From: Synaphobranchus kaupii
Lineage: Eukaryota; Chordata; Actinopteri; Anguilliformes; Synaphobranchidae
Assembly: GCA_029718625.1 (NCBI GenBank)
Contig: CM056376.1
Coordinates: forward strand, 110,265,319 to 110,329,318
Direction: 5' to 3'
Length of the DNA stretch: 64,000 nt
Shown here: positions 22,021-34,450 of the stretch, piece after piece
Position numbering within the stretch: position 1 is the stretch's first letter
Layout: each line of letters begins with the position of its first letter
The notes under the pieces: model-generated
What the model was told of the DNA's origin: nothing
The model's input: only the letters and a program-made list of their open reading frames with translations
The model's database searches: none
Made by a program: the position numbers and the translations under genes

Positions 22021-25000
22021 CACACACTCGCTCATACACATATACATACGCACGTACACACTGTACATACACACACTCGCTCATACACATATACGCACGC
22101 ACGTACACACTGTACACACACACACTCGCTCATACACATATACGCACGCACGTACACACTGTACATACACACACTCGCTCATACACATACGCACGCACGT
22201 ACACACTGTACATGCACACACTCGCTCATACACATATACATACGCACGTACACACTGTACATACACACACTCGCTCATACACATATACGCACGCACGTAC
22301 ACACTGTACACACACACACTCGCTCATACACATATACGCACGCACGTACACACTGTACATACACACACTCGCTCATACACATACGCACGCACGTACACAC
22401 TGTACATGCACACACTCGCTCATACACATATACGCACGCACGTACACACTACATACCTACACACACGCTCATACACATATACGCACGCACGTACACACTG
22501 TACATACACACACTCGCTCATACACATACGCACGCACGTACACACTGTACATGCACACACTCGCTCATACACATATACGCACACGCGCACACACTACATA
22601 CATACACACACTCGCTCATACACATATACGCACGCACGTACACACTGTACATACACACACTCGCTCATACACATATACGCACACGCGCACACACTGTACA
22701 TACACACACTCGCTCATACACATATACGCACGCACGTACACACTACATACATACACACACTCGCTCATACACATATACGCACGCACGTACACACTACATA
22801 CACACACTCGCTCATACACATATACGCACGCACGTACACACTGTACATACACACACTCGCTCATACACATATACGCACGCGCGCACACACTACATACATA
22901 CACACACTCGCTCATACACATATACGCACGCACATGCACACTGTACATACACACACTCGCTCATACACATATACGCACGCACGTACACACTGTACATACA
23001 CACACTCGCTCATACACATATATGCACGCACGTACACACTGTACATACACACACTCGCTCATACACATATACGCACGCACGCACACACTACATACATACA
23101 CACACTCGCTCATACACATATACGCACGCACGTACACACTACATACCTACACACACTCGCTCATACACATATACGCACGCACGTACACACTGTACATACA
23201 CACACTCGCTCATACACATACGCACGCACGTACACACTGTACATACACACACTCGCTCATACACATATACGCACACGCGCACACACTACATACATACACA
23301 CACTCGCTCATACACATATACGCACGCACGTACACACTGTACATACACACACTCGCTCATACACATATACGCACACGCGCACACACTGTACATACACACA
23401 CTCGCTCATACACATATACGCACGCACGTACACACTACATACATACACACACTCGCTCATACACATATACGCACGCACGTACACACTACATACATACACA
23501 CACTCGCTCATACACATATACGGACGCGCGCACACACTACATACATACACACACTCGCTCATACACATATACGCACGCGCGCACACACTACATACAGTGT
23601 TTCCCCTACCATTATCTTGGCCGGGCGGCCCGCCCGGCCAAACTCACGTGCCGCCCGGCTTGGACAAGAGGGAAAATAAATAATTTTAATGAAAAAAAAA
23701 AAAAAAAAAAAAAATAATTATATTATTCTTTTTTTATTTTTTATATAATCTTTTATTTTTATTTTTATGTAGCTGCAATATTTCCCTTACCGCAGAATGC
23801 GGGAATGATCAAAATAGCATCTGGAAAAACCCTTGCCAAAACAGCTTCGGTTTCCCGTTAGGCCTAATTCAAATTTTCAATGGCAGCGCTGATATTATGA
23901 GGGTGTAATTATAGTTTCCGCCTCTACGCAAAATGGCACACTTTCACCGCCCGGCCTGAAAAAAAATCTAGGGGAAACACTGCTACATACATACACACAC
24001 TCGCTCATACACATATAGGCACGCAGATGCACACTGTACATACACACACTCGCTCATACACATATACGCACGCACGTACACACTGTACATACACACACTC
24101 GCTCATACACATATACGCACGCACGTACACACTGTACATACACACACTCGCTCATACACATATACGCACGCACATACACACTGTACATACACACACTCGC
24201 TCATACACATATACGCACGCACGTACACACTACATACATACACACACTCGCTCATACACATATACGCACGCACGTACACACTGTACATACACACACTCGC
24301 TCATACACATATACGCACACGCACATACACACTGTACATACACACACTCGCTCATACACATATACGCACGCACGTACACACTGTACATACACACACTCGC
24401 TCATACACATACGCACGCACGTACACACTGTACATACACACACTCGCTCATACACATATACGCACGCCCGCACACACTGTACATACACACACTCGCTCAT
24501 ACACAAATACGCACGCACGTACACACTGTACATACACACACTCGCTCATACACATATACGTACGCACGTACACACTGTACATACACACACTTGCTCATAC
24601 ACATATACGCACGCACGTACACACTGTACATACACACACTCGCTCATACACATATACGCACGCACGTACACACTGTACATACACACACTCGCCCATACAC
24701 ATATACGCACGCACGTACACACTGTACATACACACGCTCGCTCATACACATATATGCACACGCGTACACACTGTACATACACAAACTCGCTCATACACAT
24801 ATACGCACACGCGTACACACTGTACATACACACACTCGCTCATACACATATACGCACGCACGTACACACTGTACATACACACACTCGCTCATACACATAT
24901 ACGCACGCACATACACACTGTACATACACACACTCGCTCATACACATATACGCACGCACGTACACACTGTACATGCACACACTCGCTCATACACATATAC

Positions 25001-25680
25001 GCACGCACGTACACACTACATACATACACACACTCGCTCATACACATATACGCACGCACGTACACACTGTACATACACACACTCGCTCATACACATATAC
25101 GCACACGCACATACACACTGTACATACACACACTCGCTCATACACATATACGCACGCACGTACACACTGTACATACACACACTCGCTCATACACATACGC
25201 ACGCACGTACACACTGTACATACACACACTCGCTCATACACATATACGCACGCCCGCACACACTGTACATACACACACTCGCTCATACACAAATACGCAC
25301 GCACGTACACACTGTACATACACACACTCGCTCATACACATATACGTACGCACGTACACACTGTACATACACACACTTGCTCATACACATATACGCACGC
25401 ACGTACACACTGTACATACACACACTCGCTCATACACGTATACGCACGCACGTACACACTGTACATACACACACTCGCCCATACACATATACGCACGCAC
25501 GTACACACTGTACATACACACGCTCGGTCATACACATATATGCACACGCGTACACACTGTACATACACAAACTCGCTCATACACATATACGCACACGCGT
25601 ACACACTGTACATACACACACTCGCTCATACACATATACGCATGCGCACACTCACTACATACATACACACACTCGCTCAT
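22021..25680. repeat. 49-bp minisatellite, about 68 copies, with higher-order repeats
   Basis: The unit 'ctcgctcatacacatatacg' + 'cacgcacgtacacactgtac' + 'atacacaca' repeats every 49 bp (22027, 22076, 22125). Variants include 45-bp units lacking one 'tata' step, GCGC-for-GTAC changes, and units lacking 'tgta'. 49 is not a multiple of three, but no frame meets a stop, which produces huge open frames of His/Thr/Tyr on one strand and Cys/Val/Tyr on the other. The array is split by a transposon at 23595-23982. Blocks repeat at 692-bp and 786-bp offsets. Confidence 0.97.
23595..23982. mobile_element. hAT-type MITE (388 bp) inserted in the minisatellite
   Basis: Terminal inverted repeats CAGTGTTTCCCCTA at the left and its exact complement TAGGGGAAACACTG at the right. 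The flanks are CTACATA at 23588-23594 and again at 23983-23989. hAT elements normally duplicate 8 bp; one position may have drifted. Inside are a GC palindrome-rich stretch (ggccgggcggcccgcccggcc region, 23619-23639), an A24 run (23692-23715) and no open transposase frame. It is non-autonomous and younger than the array it splits. Confidence 0.88.
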
Positions 25681-25726
25681 ACACACATACACACGCACTG
25701 TTCATACATACACACACACTGTACAT

Positions 25727-25760
<34 letters not shown>

Positions 25761-25813
25761 CGCTCACATGCACACACGTACACACACAGTACATAGACAC
25801 ACTTGCGCTCATA

Positions 25814-25850
<37 letters not shown>

Positions 25851-25873
25851 TACATACACAGACTCACGCTCAT

Positions 25874-25907
<34 letters not shown>

Positions 25908-26160
25908 CATGCACACACTTGCACTCATACACACTCGTATATATACACATACACACACTGTACATACACACTCTCATGCTCATATACAAATATATACACA
26001 CAAACACACATTGTACATACATACATACACAGAAATACACACACGCCTGCACGCAAACACACTCGTACACACAGACTTATACACGCACCCACAGATAGAC
26101 TCATACGCACTCGTATACATAGACTCACACATACACAATGACACACACACATCTGGGCCT
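25681..26160. repeat. Degenerate (CA)n-rich tail of the minisatellite
   Basis: Irregular CA tracts (about 25735-25760, 25818-25848, 25876-25904) with 'tgtacatacacac' words decayed from the 49-bp unit. Unique sequence resumes at about 26150. Confidence 0.8.
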
Positions 26161-28717
26161 GTGTATTTGTTAGTATTTTCTTTGTAGCACTGTTAGAGTA
26201 CAAATCAGTGTTTTGTGTCAGTAGTGGTTCTGAGGGAACATTTACTGTATATTTCCATGAAAACTATTCCTTTAGTGGACTTTTCCTCCATAAGGTTGTG
26301 TGTGTGCATGTGCATGTGTGCGCGTACGTGTGTGTGTGTGGAGACATATCTAGAGAGAAGAATGGGAGCAACAATTCCCTGTTGTGTAATCCAGGCTGCC
26401 CCACATCTGCATTTTACCCTAGACTATACCGAAGGGTGACTCAACATTTAACAGCAGCAGGTTAATGTTATACACACACTGTACCTTCATCTGCAGTGTA
26501 TTACTGTTATACACACACTGTACCTTCATCTCCTAACTGGCTCTTTTTAATTTTTAATTTTTCTTTCCACCTTCACACATGCAAAGTTGAACATTTATAC
26601 TGTATTTAATTTTTATTTTTCGTTAGAATCATGTGTCTGAAAACTGTAAAACTCCCTGATTCTACTTTTCTTTGATTTTAATAGATTATGTCATAGGGAC
26701 CAATTAATAGTATTCAAGAAATTATATTGGTTGTCTTTTGCAAAGGCGTGCGTTTTATTTATTTTATTTAGTATTTTTTGTTTAGGGATCATGGGTGGGC
26801 CGGGGAGGCAGTGCGGAGTTGGTGTTGATGCCTGTGACAGATTTGGGGAAAATAATGTGAGCAGACCGCAGCAGCAATAATGTCTCCACTGTATTCTCAT
26901 GTAGTGACTCTCCATGCACTTTCCACCACCAGGACCAGCTTTTCAGATGGTGGCTGTTTGCTATGTTTCATACGTGCAGAGGCTTGCTTGTATAGTCTCA
27001 GTAGAATGCGCTCAGTTGAGAATGTCGTAGAAAGCATTCGTGTGTGATTTTGTTTTTGATTGTTTTTGTATTTGTATGTGTGTTTTTTTTTTTGGGGGGG
27101 GGGGGATTAGCAGAGATTACAATTCTACTTTATTACATAAATCTTTCATGGCACTTGAAATTAGGTCATGAATAATGCCTAATAATTAGTTAATAATAGT
27201 AAACATTATAATAGCAATTTGTATCTATTTTGTTTCTCTTATAGTACAATGTTACAAGCAGCTTTTTAAGGGACCACTGGAGATTCTAAGTATTTTAGTA
27301 CTCAAACAGGCACTAGAAATGTGTTTGTTTTAAAAAATGAAAGAGATAAAAAGCTATCAATGAAGCCAAATACCAGTACTTTGGATGTATGCTTTGTGTT
27401 TGTGACAACCACTCGCAACATGAACAGACATATAAGCTGTATGTTCTAGAAAGGGTACTTAAGTATTAGAACTGCGACCAAAGAATCTAGGAGCAGGTAG
27501 TCTTTGTGTTTATATTTAGCAAACAATCTATGAGTCAGCAAACTAGCTGTGATCCATTACGTGATCACAAGGATTTAATCTATATATATATATCTTTTAT
27601 CCTTAAAAGGAAAATAATGATTTATTATTTTTTCTTGTTGCTGAAAATGATTATAGAATGTATGTGTACATTAAAGAATATCCTGTAAGGCTTTATTCAT
27701 TAATCTGACCAAGTAACCATATTACTGTCCAAATGCTCTACTAATTATCCATCATTATTATTTCTTTATACTGAATGTATAATGCGGACCAACAAAATAT
27801 ATTTACTGTGTGTGTGACATCATCACTCTCTCTGCAAATGAGGAAAAAATGGTCTGTCCGTTCATGGGTTCAGTTCAGAAGATGTGCTGCCTGGATCATC
27901 TGACCAGCATGTCCTCTATGGGCTGACATTGGACACTGAGGTATATCCTCCAGAGAGCTGGCAGAAATTGTTTTTAGTATTCACTTTTTTTTTTGACATA
28001 ATGCAGTCTTGGAATAATAATGTCTTGGATGACAAAAACATCCAAGCGAAAATATTATTTATCCCCTACAGGGGATAACAATTAATTGCCGGGTCTTTGG
28101 AGGATGAGGCTCAACGTATCTGTGACCTCTGAACTGATGTCTCTGGACAGACACGTTGTTGAGGGGTTGCTTATTTAGTGAGAAATCTGTTATTTTGCCT
28201 TACAGCCAAATGGTTTACAGTAAACATTTCTAAATTTTCTCTGAAGATTTTGTTTTAAATTTTCTCTCCCCCATATGTGACACTTGTCCTGGTAAAGGTG
28301 ATGTCTTGAGGCTGTGGGAGTGTGGGGAAATATCTTGTCTCCTGATCATAACTTACTGTATTTTCCTCATGACATTTTCTTGTCAAATTTCGTTTGAATG
28401 TGATGTGCACTCTACCTTTAAAGTGTGGCTGTTATGTGAATGTCATTCATACTGGTGGTTTACATTTTAAATGGTAAAAATGCATTTTATGATTAGGAAT
28501 GCATTTATGTAGTACTAGTTGTGATGAATTTGTTAAATGTTCTGGGAGATCTGTCCAAATCATGGACGTAGAAATAAACTTTAAGAGGCAATCAAACATG
28601 CTAGGAGATGAATAAAAATGATACTGTTGAGCACACAGTGATTTCCTCCACTGTATCATTTACATAGCTATTTAGCTTTAACACCCAAGTGAATTGAATA
28701 GTATATGTTGTCATTAA

Positions 28718-28774
<57 letters not shown>

Positions 28775-28780
28775 TGTATA
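26161..28780. other. Gene-free stretch downstream of rab28
   Basis: A GT/GC-rich tract lies at 26300-26340. A 45-55 bp near-exact doublet ('tatacacacactgtaccttc') occurs at 26469 and 26510. T10-G11 homopolymers sit at 27086-27106, and a (TA)n tract of about 55 bp runs from about 28721 to 28773. No exon was recognised. The rab28 poly(A) site may lie in this region but no convincing signal can be assigned. Confidence 0.5.
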
Positions 28781-28782
28781 TA

Positions 28783-29459
28783 CAGTGCCCTCCACTATTA
28801 TTGGCATTTATATATAGAATAAAGTAATGGATGGATCACTTTAAGGGTTGTTTCTCCTGACACATTTTCCTATTGAACTCTGGAAAAATAAGTCAGGAGA
28901 AACAACCCTTCAAGTTATCCATCCATATCTACTGCACATTTGGCAGCAGAGTGATGGTTTGAGGCTTGTTTGATACCTCAGACCCTTGATGACTTACAGC
29001 CATTTTACCAACCATGTGTTCCATACTGTTCCAGCATAATTTAAAGCTAAATCTAGTCCCACCCCCCAATTTCCATAGAGATCCATTCAATTGCAGAGAC
29101 ATTATAGTATTACTTGTAAGAGTGCCAGAAAAGAAGATCTCAAGTGTCTTTTGATTTTGTTGGGTCACAGACATCAGGAAGTCATGGCATGCAAAGGATA
29201 TGCGACCAAATATAAAAAATTATTACTTTATTCTATATATAAATGCAGGGGTGCCAATAATTGTGGCATACGTGGTTTTGTTAAAAATTATAATTTCTTG
29301 GAGGGTTTTTTTTTTCTCATAATAAATTTACTTCAATTAAAGGTTGGATTTTTCTCATTTGTTCAGTGTGAGATTAAGCTAATTCACCAAACGGTGAATT
29401 TTTTATAACCCTTTTTTACTCATTTTTACCAGAGGTGCCAATAATAGTGGAGTGCACTG
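28783..29459. mobile_element. Tc1-like non-autonomous element with TA target duplication
   Basis: Left terminus CAGTGCCCTCCACTATTATT and the inverse of the right terminus (CAGTGCACTCCACTATTATT) differ at one position in 25 bp. TA flanks lie at 28781-28782 and 29460-29461. The ends resemble Tc1-family elements in fish. The interior is largely occupied by the palindromic sequence described separately, and a subterminal repeat (gcatttatatatagaataaa at about 28804, inverse at about 29228-29247) brackets that insert. No transposase frame. Confidence 0.82.
28826..29227. mobile_element. Palindromic (foldback-type) element, copy 3, nested
   Basis: Contains the central hairpin (28827 to about 28925) and one full arm of the palindromic family ('ggcagcagagtgatggtttg', 'ccatagagatccattcaa', 'ttgttgggtcacagacatca'). 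The other arm is essentially absent. It lies wholly inside the TA-flanked element at 28783-29459. Confidence 0.75.
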
Positions 29460-29467
29460 TATGTATG

Positions 29468-29547
<80 letters not shown>
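29468..29547. repeat. (TA)n-(CA)n microsatellite
   Basis: About 11 TA units followed by about 28 CA units, directly abutting the right end of the Tc1-like element. Confidence 0.95.
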
Positions 29548-29551
<4 letters not shown>

Positions 29552-30038
29552 GAGGGCTTTTACATAAAAGGGCATTGTAAGGTTAAATATTGTTATTTAA
29601 ATGATGCAGTAGGCACATGTCAGTTGATGGGTTTTTAAAAAAAAATTTTTACACTTATTCTTTTTATAAAATTATACTTCCTAGTACTTTTGACTTCCTG
29701 CCATCATTTATACATATTCCAGAGGGGATCTATACATTGGTAAGGAAGAATGCTTAATTTCTTTCTGGGTGCATTGATTCTCATAGAAAGTAGTTTATTT
29801 TCCTTAGCTCTCTATTAAAAAAAAAAAAAAACACTTAAATATGAAACTGCAAATGCACAACTTTTCACTCGTGTAGAATACACAACCTGTTCTAAAGTTC
29901 TAAAATGCCATCTATCGTTTCCACAAATAAATCTTTCCCACAAAACAATCCACTAATGTGTGCTGCGGACATCAACGGGGAACACTTTTATAGTGTAAAT
30001 CAAGCAAAAGAACACAAATTATTGCTATACTATGCATC

Positions 30039-30136
<98 letters not shown>

Positions 30137-30183
30137 GGTAGAGAAAGAGACCCCCCAGGGTATAGGGTAGGACACTACTCTCC

Positions 30184-30230
<47 letters not shown>

Positions 30231-32779
30231 GCTTTTTGAATATTTGCTGCGCAGTAACTGTCAGTGGGGTCTTTCATTCCCTGTGTCTTTAGTTTTGCTA
30301 TTTAACAGAATGAACACCCAAGTTGTCACCCGGGGGAAATGGCGCAAGGGTTCTTTCTGGCGAAGTGAGAAGACGCACGCCTCATTAACGATGACGCGCA
30401 CACATCGGCCAGCGCAACCCCATCTCCGCCTTCAACGGGAAATCTGGTCTGCAAGACCTGCTCTCTCTGACACATTCGTCTCCAGTTCATAGTCACACTT
30501 TCCTTAGCTTTGTCCTGTTCCCTGTAAGACTTCAAAAAGGTTTCTGAAAATATTTCCAATATTTGAACACGTACACGTCCTCATTACCGGTTCCCTGAAA
30601 ACAAAAAAAGTTCTTTTATTAAGCGTACATTTGGAGTTTTCATCCGACTCTTGTGTCCTATAAGTGTCCTGTGACTCAGCGGGTAATTAAACTGGTTCAG
30701 AATGCAGTGTGGTCTGTTAAAACGTAAGTAAGTTTGCTGACCCAGAGAAGTCTGGTTTTGGACATGCAAGGTTATTGTGCGGCACCATCACTATGCATTT
30801 GAGATGGAGGGGGCGCATGTACAGGTAGAAGTACATTGCACATATAATATTACTTTTATTCTGTCTCTCAACTACCCTGACACCCCCCCCCCCCCCCCAA
30901 ACCCTCCAGCTTTACAAAAATGAGGAATTGATACAGAGTACCTCCAAAGGCCACTTGTGAAACACCAGTGCTTCTGAATCCGATAAAGGACAGAAAATGC
31001 CTTGTCAGGTGTCAATGCAGAAGTGCTTCAGAGAGAGTTGAAATACGGGGCTGGGTGACAATACCTGCCCAGGTGGAGCAGGCCCAGGGGACCCCCAGAG
31101 AGGTGAGGGGGGTCCGATATGGCAGATGTTTGAAATTTAAGCATAAGAGCTGTAATTCCACCCGCCGAGGATTCCTCATGCCCAAACTGTCTTAAGGCTG
31201 TGGGCAAAAGCATTATAAGGACCCCCCCCTACCTTTTGTACCTTAATCTGCATTAAAATCATTCCGGACAGATGATACAAAGTCCATTATGTGCAGCGTT
31301 AATTAATCACTTAGCCTGGCCCTATTTGTCAGAATTGCAAAACTAAGAGCGGCTTTGGTTTCAGGTGTAAAATATTTCACAAAGAGAATCTGGCCAAAGC
31401 CCTTTGTGTTTATCCAAAGGATTAGGAAAGAATATCAGACAGGAGCGGGAGATGGATGTGTCAGTTTGGCTCTTTCTTCATCTCTTTTTTTTTTTTTAGG
31501 AGGACTGGCTAACAAAAAAAGGTTCTCTGTGGCCTTTTCGTTTTTCGCTTCTAAAGAAACGGCGAACGCTGCTGTTTACGGGGTAGCACGCTGACTGTGC
31601 GTAGCCCCGCGGAGCGCGATGCGCCGTCGCACATCTGGAGTCATTCTAGAGCGCGTGCACCGCGTTATGCTTGAGTTTCCGTCTAAGGATCCCTCTTTCT
31701 TTGGCACATTTTTGTCTTGGGCTGTCATTGAGGCTGACAGCTGGGACTTGCTTTTGGCCCCGCCACTGTTTAGACAGGTGTTTGAGTAAAGAAAACAACC
31801 GCAGTCTGTTTCCAGTTAAACACCCACAACACCAGAGAGAGAGAGGGAGAGTCAGAGCAACGAACAGATGCGGAGGAGAGATTAATCTACCCTGGAAACT
31901 AATGCTGTGAAAATTTACCAGAAAAGGAGGAGATGTTTGAAGGCGAGGGTGATTTGAGTACAAAGTAATTTGTCGGCCTGTTTCCTCAGCGATGTTATTA
32001 ATGGTTCTTTGACGTTGGTTTGTTTTACATATCTATTTTCGAATGATACAATTTCGCTTAAACACATTGTGAGTCTGTTTGAAATGACAATTAGGAATAG
32101 ATTGATAGCCACATTCGTATATCGTACGCACAACTCAAACGGCATCTAAAATCGCTCATGTCTATTGTAGGTCTATTTTATGAACTATGTACCAGTTTTT
32201 CTTTATTTTTTTGGAAAGCAGAGCCTATTAATGTGAATCAGCCACAAGGGCACAAATAAGGTTTTTCTTAGGACTGAAAAGAGACAGGCACAAGACACTT
32301 TATCTTCTCAAGAGGCCCCTGATCTCTCTATCTTTTTTAATGATTGTTTTTGGAATGACCTCAAGCCAGGGCAGTTGGAGCATGTATATGTGCTGGTAAA
32401 CTGGTGGTATGAGCTGGCATGGGTCGTTAAAAACCCTCATATGTGACCTGTAATTCGATCCTGCCGACCTTTGTACAATCAACCATTTAAGAGCCTTTTC
32501 CGTCCACATCCGGATCACATGCACGGAAAACATTGTTTTTCTTACTGAACACAATACACAGAGAGAAAGAGAGAGAGGGGGAAAAGGGGGAGAGTGAGCA
32601 CACTGTTCAGCTTATAACGTAAGAGCGCTATGGTGTTCTTGTGTTTTATTGAGGGAGTTCCATGGCACTCTTAGCCAGTTCCATAGTTGTACAAAAGAGG
32701 TACGGTTTTGGCATTGGTAGTGGTATGCTATTGGGATCAGTGATATAGAGTAATAGAGTTGGGGTCTGTGTTATACGTC
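29548..32779. other. Gene-free stretch with several microsatellites
   Basis: A (GT)37 run at about 30040-30115 followed by (GA)n to about 30137; a second (GT)n-(TA)n at about 30190-30230; a C15 run near 30884-30898; (GA)-rich text at 31830-31850 and 32560-32595. 31380-31640 and 32280-32540 are repeat-free but no exon is recognisable. Confidence 0.5.
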
Positions 32780-32789
32780 TGACAGTGTT

Positions 32790-33205
32790 GGGAATTTGGG
32801 ATTATCACTCTGTTTCTGCAGTGTTGGAATCATTGTTACACAGTTACAGTGTTTGAATCATTGCTACAGTATTAGAGTGTTGGGTTGGTGGTATTTTGTT
32901 GGAGTCGTTGCTACACTGTTGTGTGACATTGTTGCAGTGTTGTTGGTTGGTGATACAGTGTTGGATAGGTGTGACATTGTTACAGTGTTTTTGGGTTGGT
33001 GCTACAGTGTTGGATAGGTGTGATATTGTTACAGTGTTGTTGGGTTGGTGTTACAGTGTTGGATAGGTATATTGTTACAGTGTTGTTGGGTTGGCGCTAC
33101 AGTGTTATAGTGTTGGATAGGTGTGACATTGTTACAGTGTTGTTGGGTTGGTGCTACAGTGTTGGATTGGTGTGATATTGTTACGGTGTTGGTTTGGTGG
33201 TATAC
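32790..33205. repeat. About 49-bp minisatellite, degenerate, 6-8 copies
   Basis: Words 'ttggataggtgtgacattgt' + 'tacagtgttgttgggttgg' + 'tgctacagtg' recur at 49 bp (32961, 33010, 33059), with looser copies on the 5' side. The unit is unrelated to the 49-bp unit downstream of rab28. Confidence 0.85.
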
Positions 33206-33793
33206 AGTTACATTGCTGAGTTTTCAAGTAAGCAAGAAACTCCAGAAAGCAGCTTGTGTAGTGATTTCCAGAGATTGTACATTATAACAGATTTATTTAA
33301 TGATTTATTCACAATTGTAACATACTGTATATATCTTCTTTTTTTTTTTTATTGTGCCAGTACTTCACTCCCAAGGACCTGTGTAGTAATGTTGATAAAG
33401 GAAGCCATGTCATGATTTCGTGGAGCACAGCAATCTCAGGTAGCGAGCACCATAGAAAATAGTTCCAACCAGAAATAAGATACAATTTTTTAAAAATAAT
33501 CTGGTATACAACCTCTGGAGGTATAATGTCGCTGTACAAGCTGAGCTGCGTGAAGTGCATCTTCTCACTTTAGGCCACAGACCCCGAATGCCCCGCACAT
33601 CTTAAAGCCTGCTGGCCATCAGAAACTTCTTATTGCACACAAAAGCTGTCTAAAAAAAAAAGTATATATTAAAGTATATACTAAAACTGAAATAACGTGA
33701 AGAATGGCCAGAAAGTGACCTATCTGTAAGTGACATGGACATGTATGTATGTGGATGACTAACGGCTGCCTAAGTCATAGCCCCAGCTGTTAA

Positions 33794-33810
33794 TCAGCAG
33801 GGGGCAGCAG
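33794..33810 (+). promoter_or_regulatory. CTCF-like binding motif
   Basis: TCAGCAGGGGGCAGCAG differs from the CTCF core (CCASYAGRKGGCRS) only at the first base. Motif-level evidence only. Confidence 0.4.
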
Positions 33811-33869
33811 TGAGGCAGAGGGGAGATAGTAGCAGACGTGGGGGCTGGGGTGTGTCAGCGTCACAGGCA

Positions 33870-33891
33870 CCCCCCCCCCCCCCCCCCCCCC
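33870..33891. repeat. C22 homopolymer
   Basis: An uninterrupted run of about 22 C; length is likely to be unreliable in assembly. Confidence 0.9.
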
Positions 33892-34409
33892 ACGCCAGCA
33901 TGCCATATCCAAGAGGTAAAAAGATGGGGAGCATGCATCAGGCTCCAGTACCACCCCCACCCTCCCATCTCCCATCTCTATAGTAGGACAGGGTGCCAGA
34001 ACCAAACTGCCAGAAATCTTTTGGTCTCCTGCAGATTTTGGACAGTCAGTCTGGGAAAGACTGGTGGTATGCCTGTGTGTGTGCGTGCGTGCTGCAGTTT
34101 CCGTTGTGTGTATGCATGTGTGTGTGGGCTTGAACATTTTTGCCATTGAAATCATAAAAATTAGAAGTGGCAAAGCTGTCATCATCGCCATGCACATGCA
34201 CTTACGCACAGAAACCTTCACGCACACACACGTACGCGCACAGTTTTGGCTGCGTGGTCAGGCTGGTTGAGGGTTTCTGCTCTGCTTATTCGAGGAGGGA
34301 TGATGTGAGTAATCAGAGGGTTGTGCTGTATAGACACGCCCCTTTCTGTCACAGGTTCAACAGCTGTCACCGTGGGTGACAGCCTGCAGCTCCGCCCCAA
34401 AGCAGGACT

Positions 34410-34449
<40 letters not shown>
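34410..34449. repeat. G40 homopolymer
   Basis: Forty consecutive G on the + strand (C on the other), the longest homopolymer in the window. It can form G-quadruplex or triplex structures; true length may differ. Confidence 0.92.

Positions 34450-34450
<1 letters not shown>

Noticed and set aside
23670..23680. AATAAA as rab28 poly(A) signal
   Set aside because: It lies inside the hAT MITE, next to its A24 run; no evidence of transcript ends there.
21707..23717. Open frames of 658 and 501 codons
   Set aside because: They consist of the 49-bp minisatellite in different frames. The first starts upstream of the rab28 acceptor, passes through the frameshifted exon and is not a gene.
22021..25680. 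CRISPR-like array
   Set aside because: Units are contiguous direct repeats with no unique spacers, in a eukaryotic genome.
24027..26187. Open frames of 589 and 477 codons (His/Thr/Tyr-rich)
   Set aside because: Stop-free translation of the same minisatellite and CA tracts; no start context, domain or splice sites.
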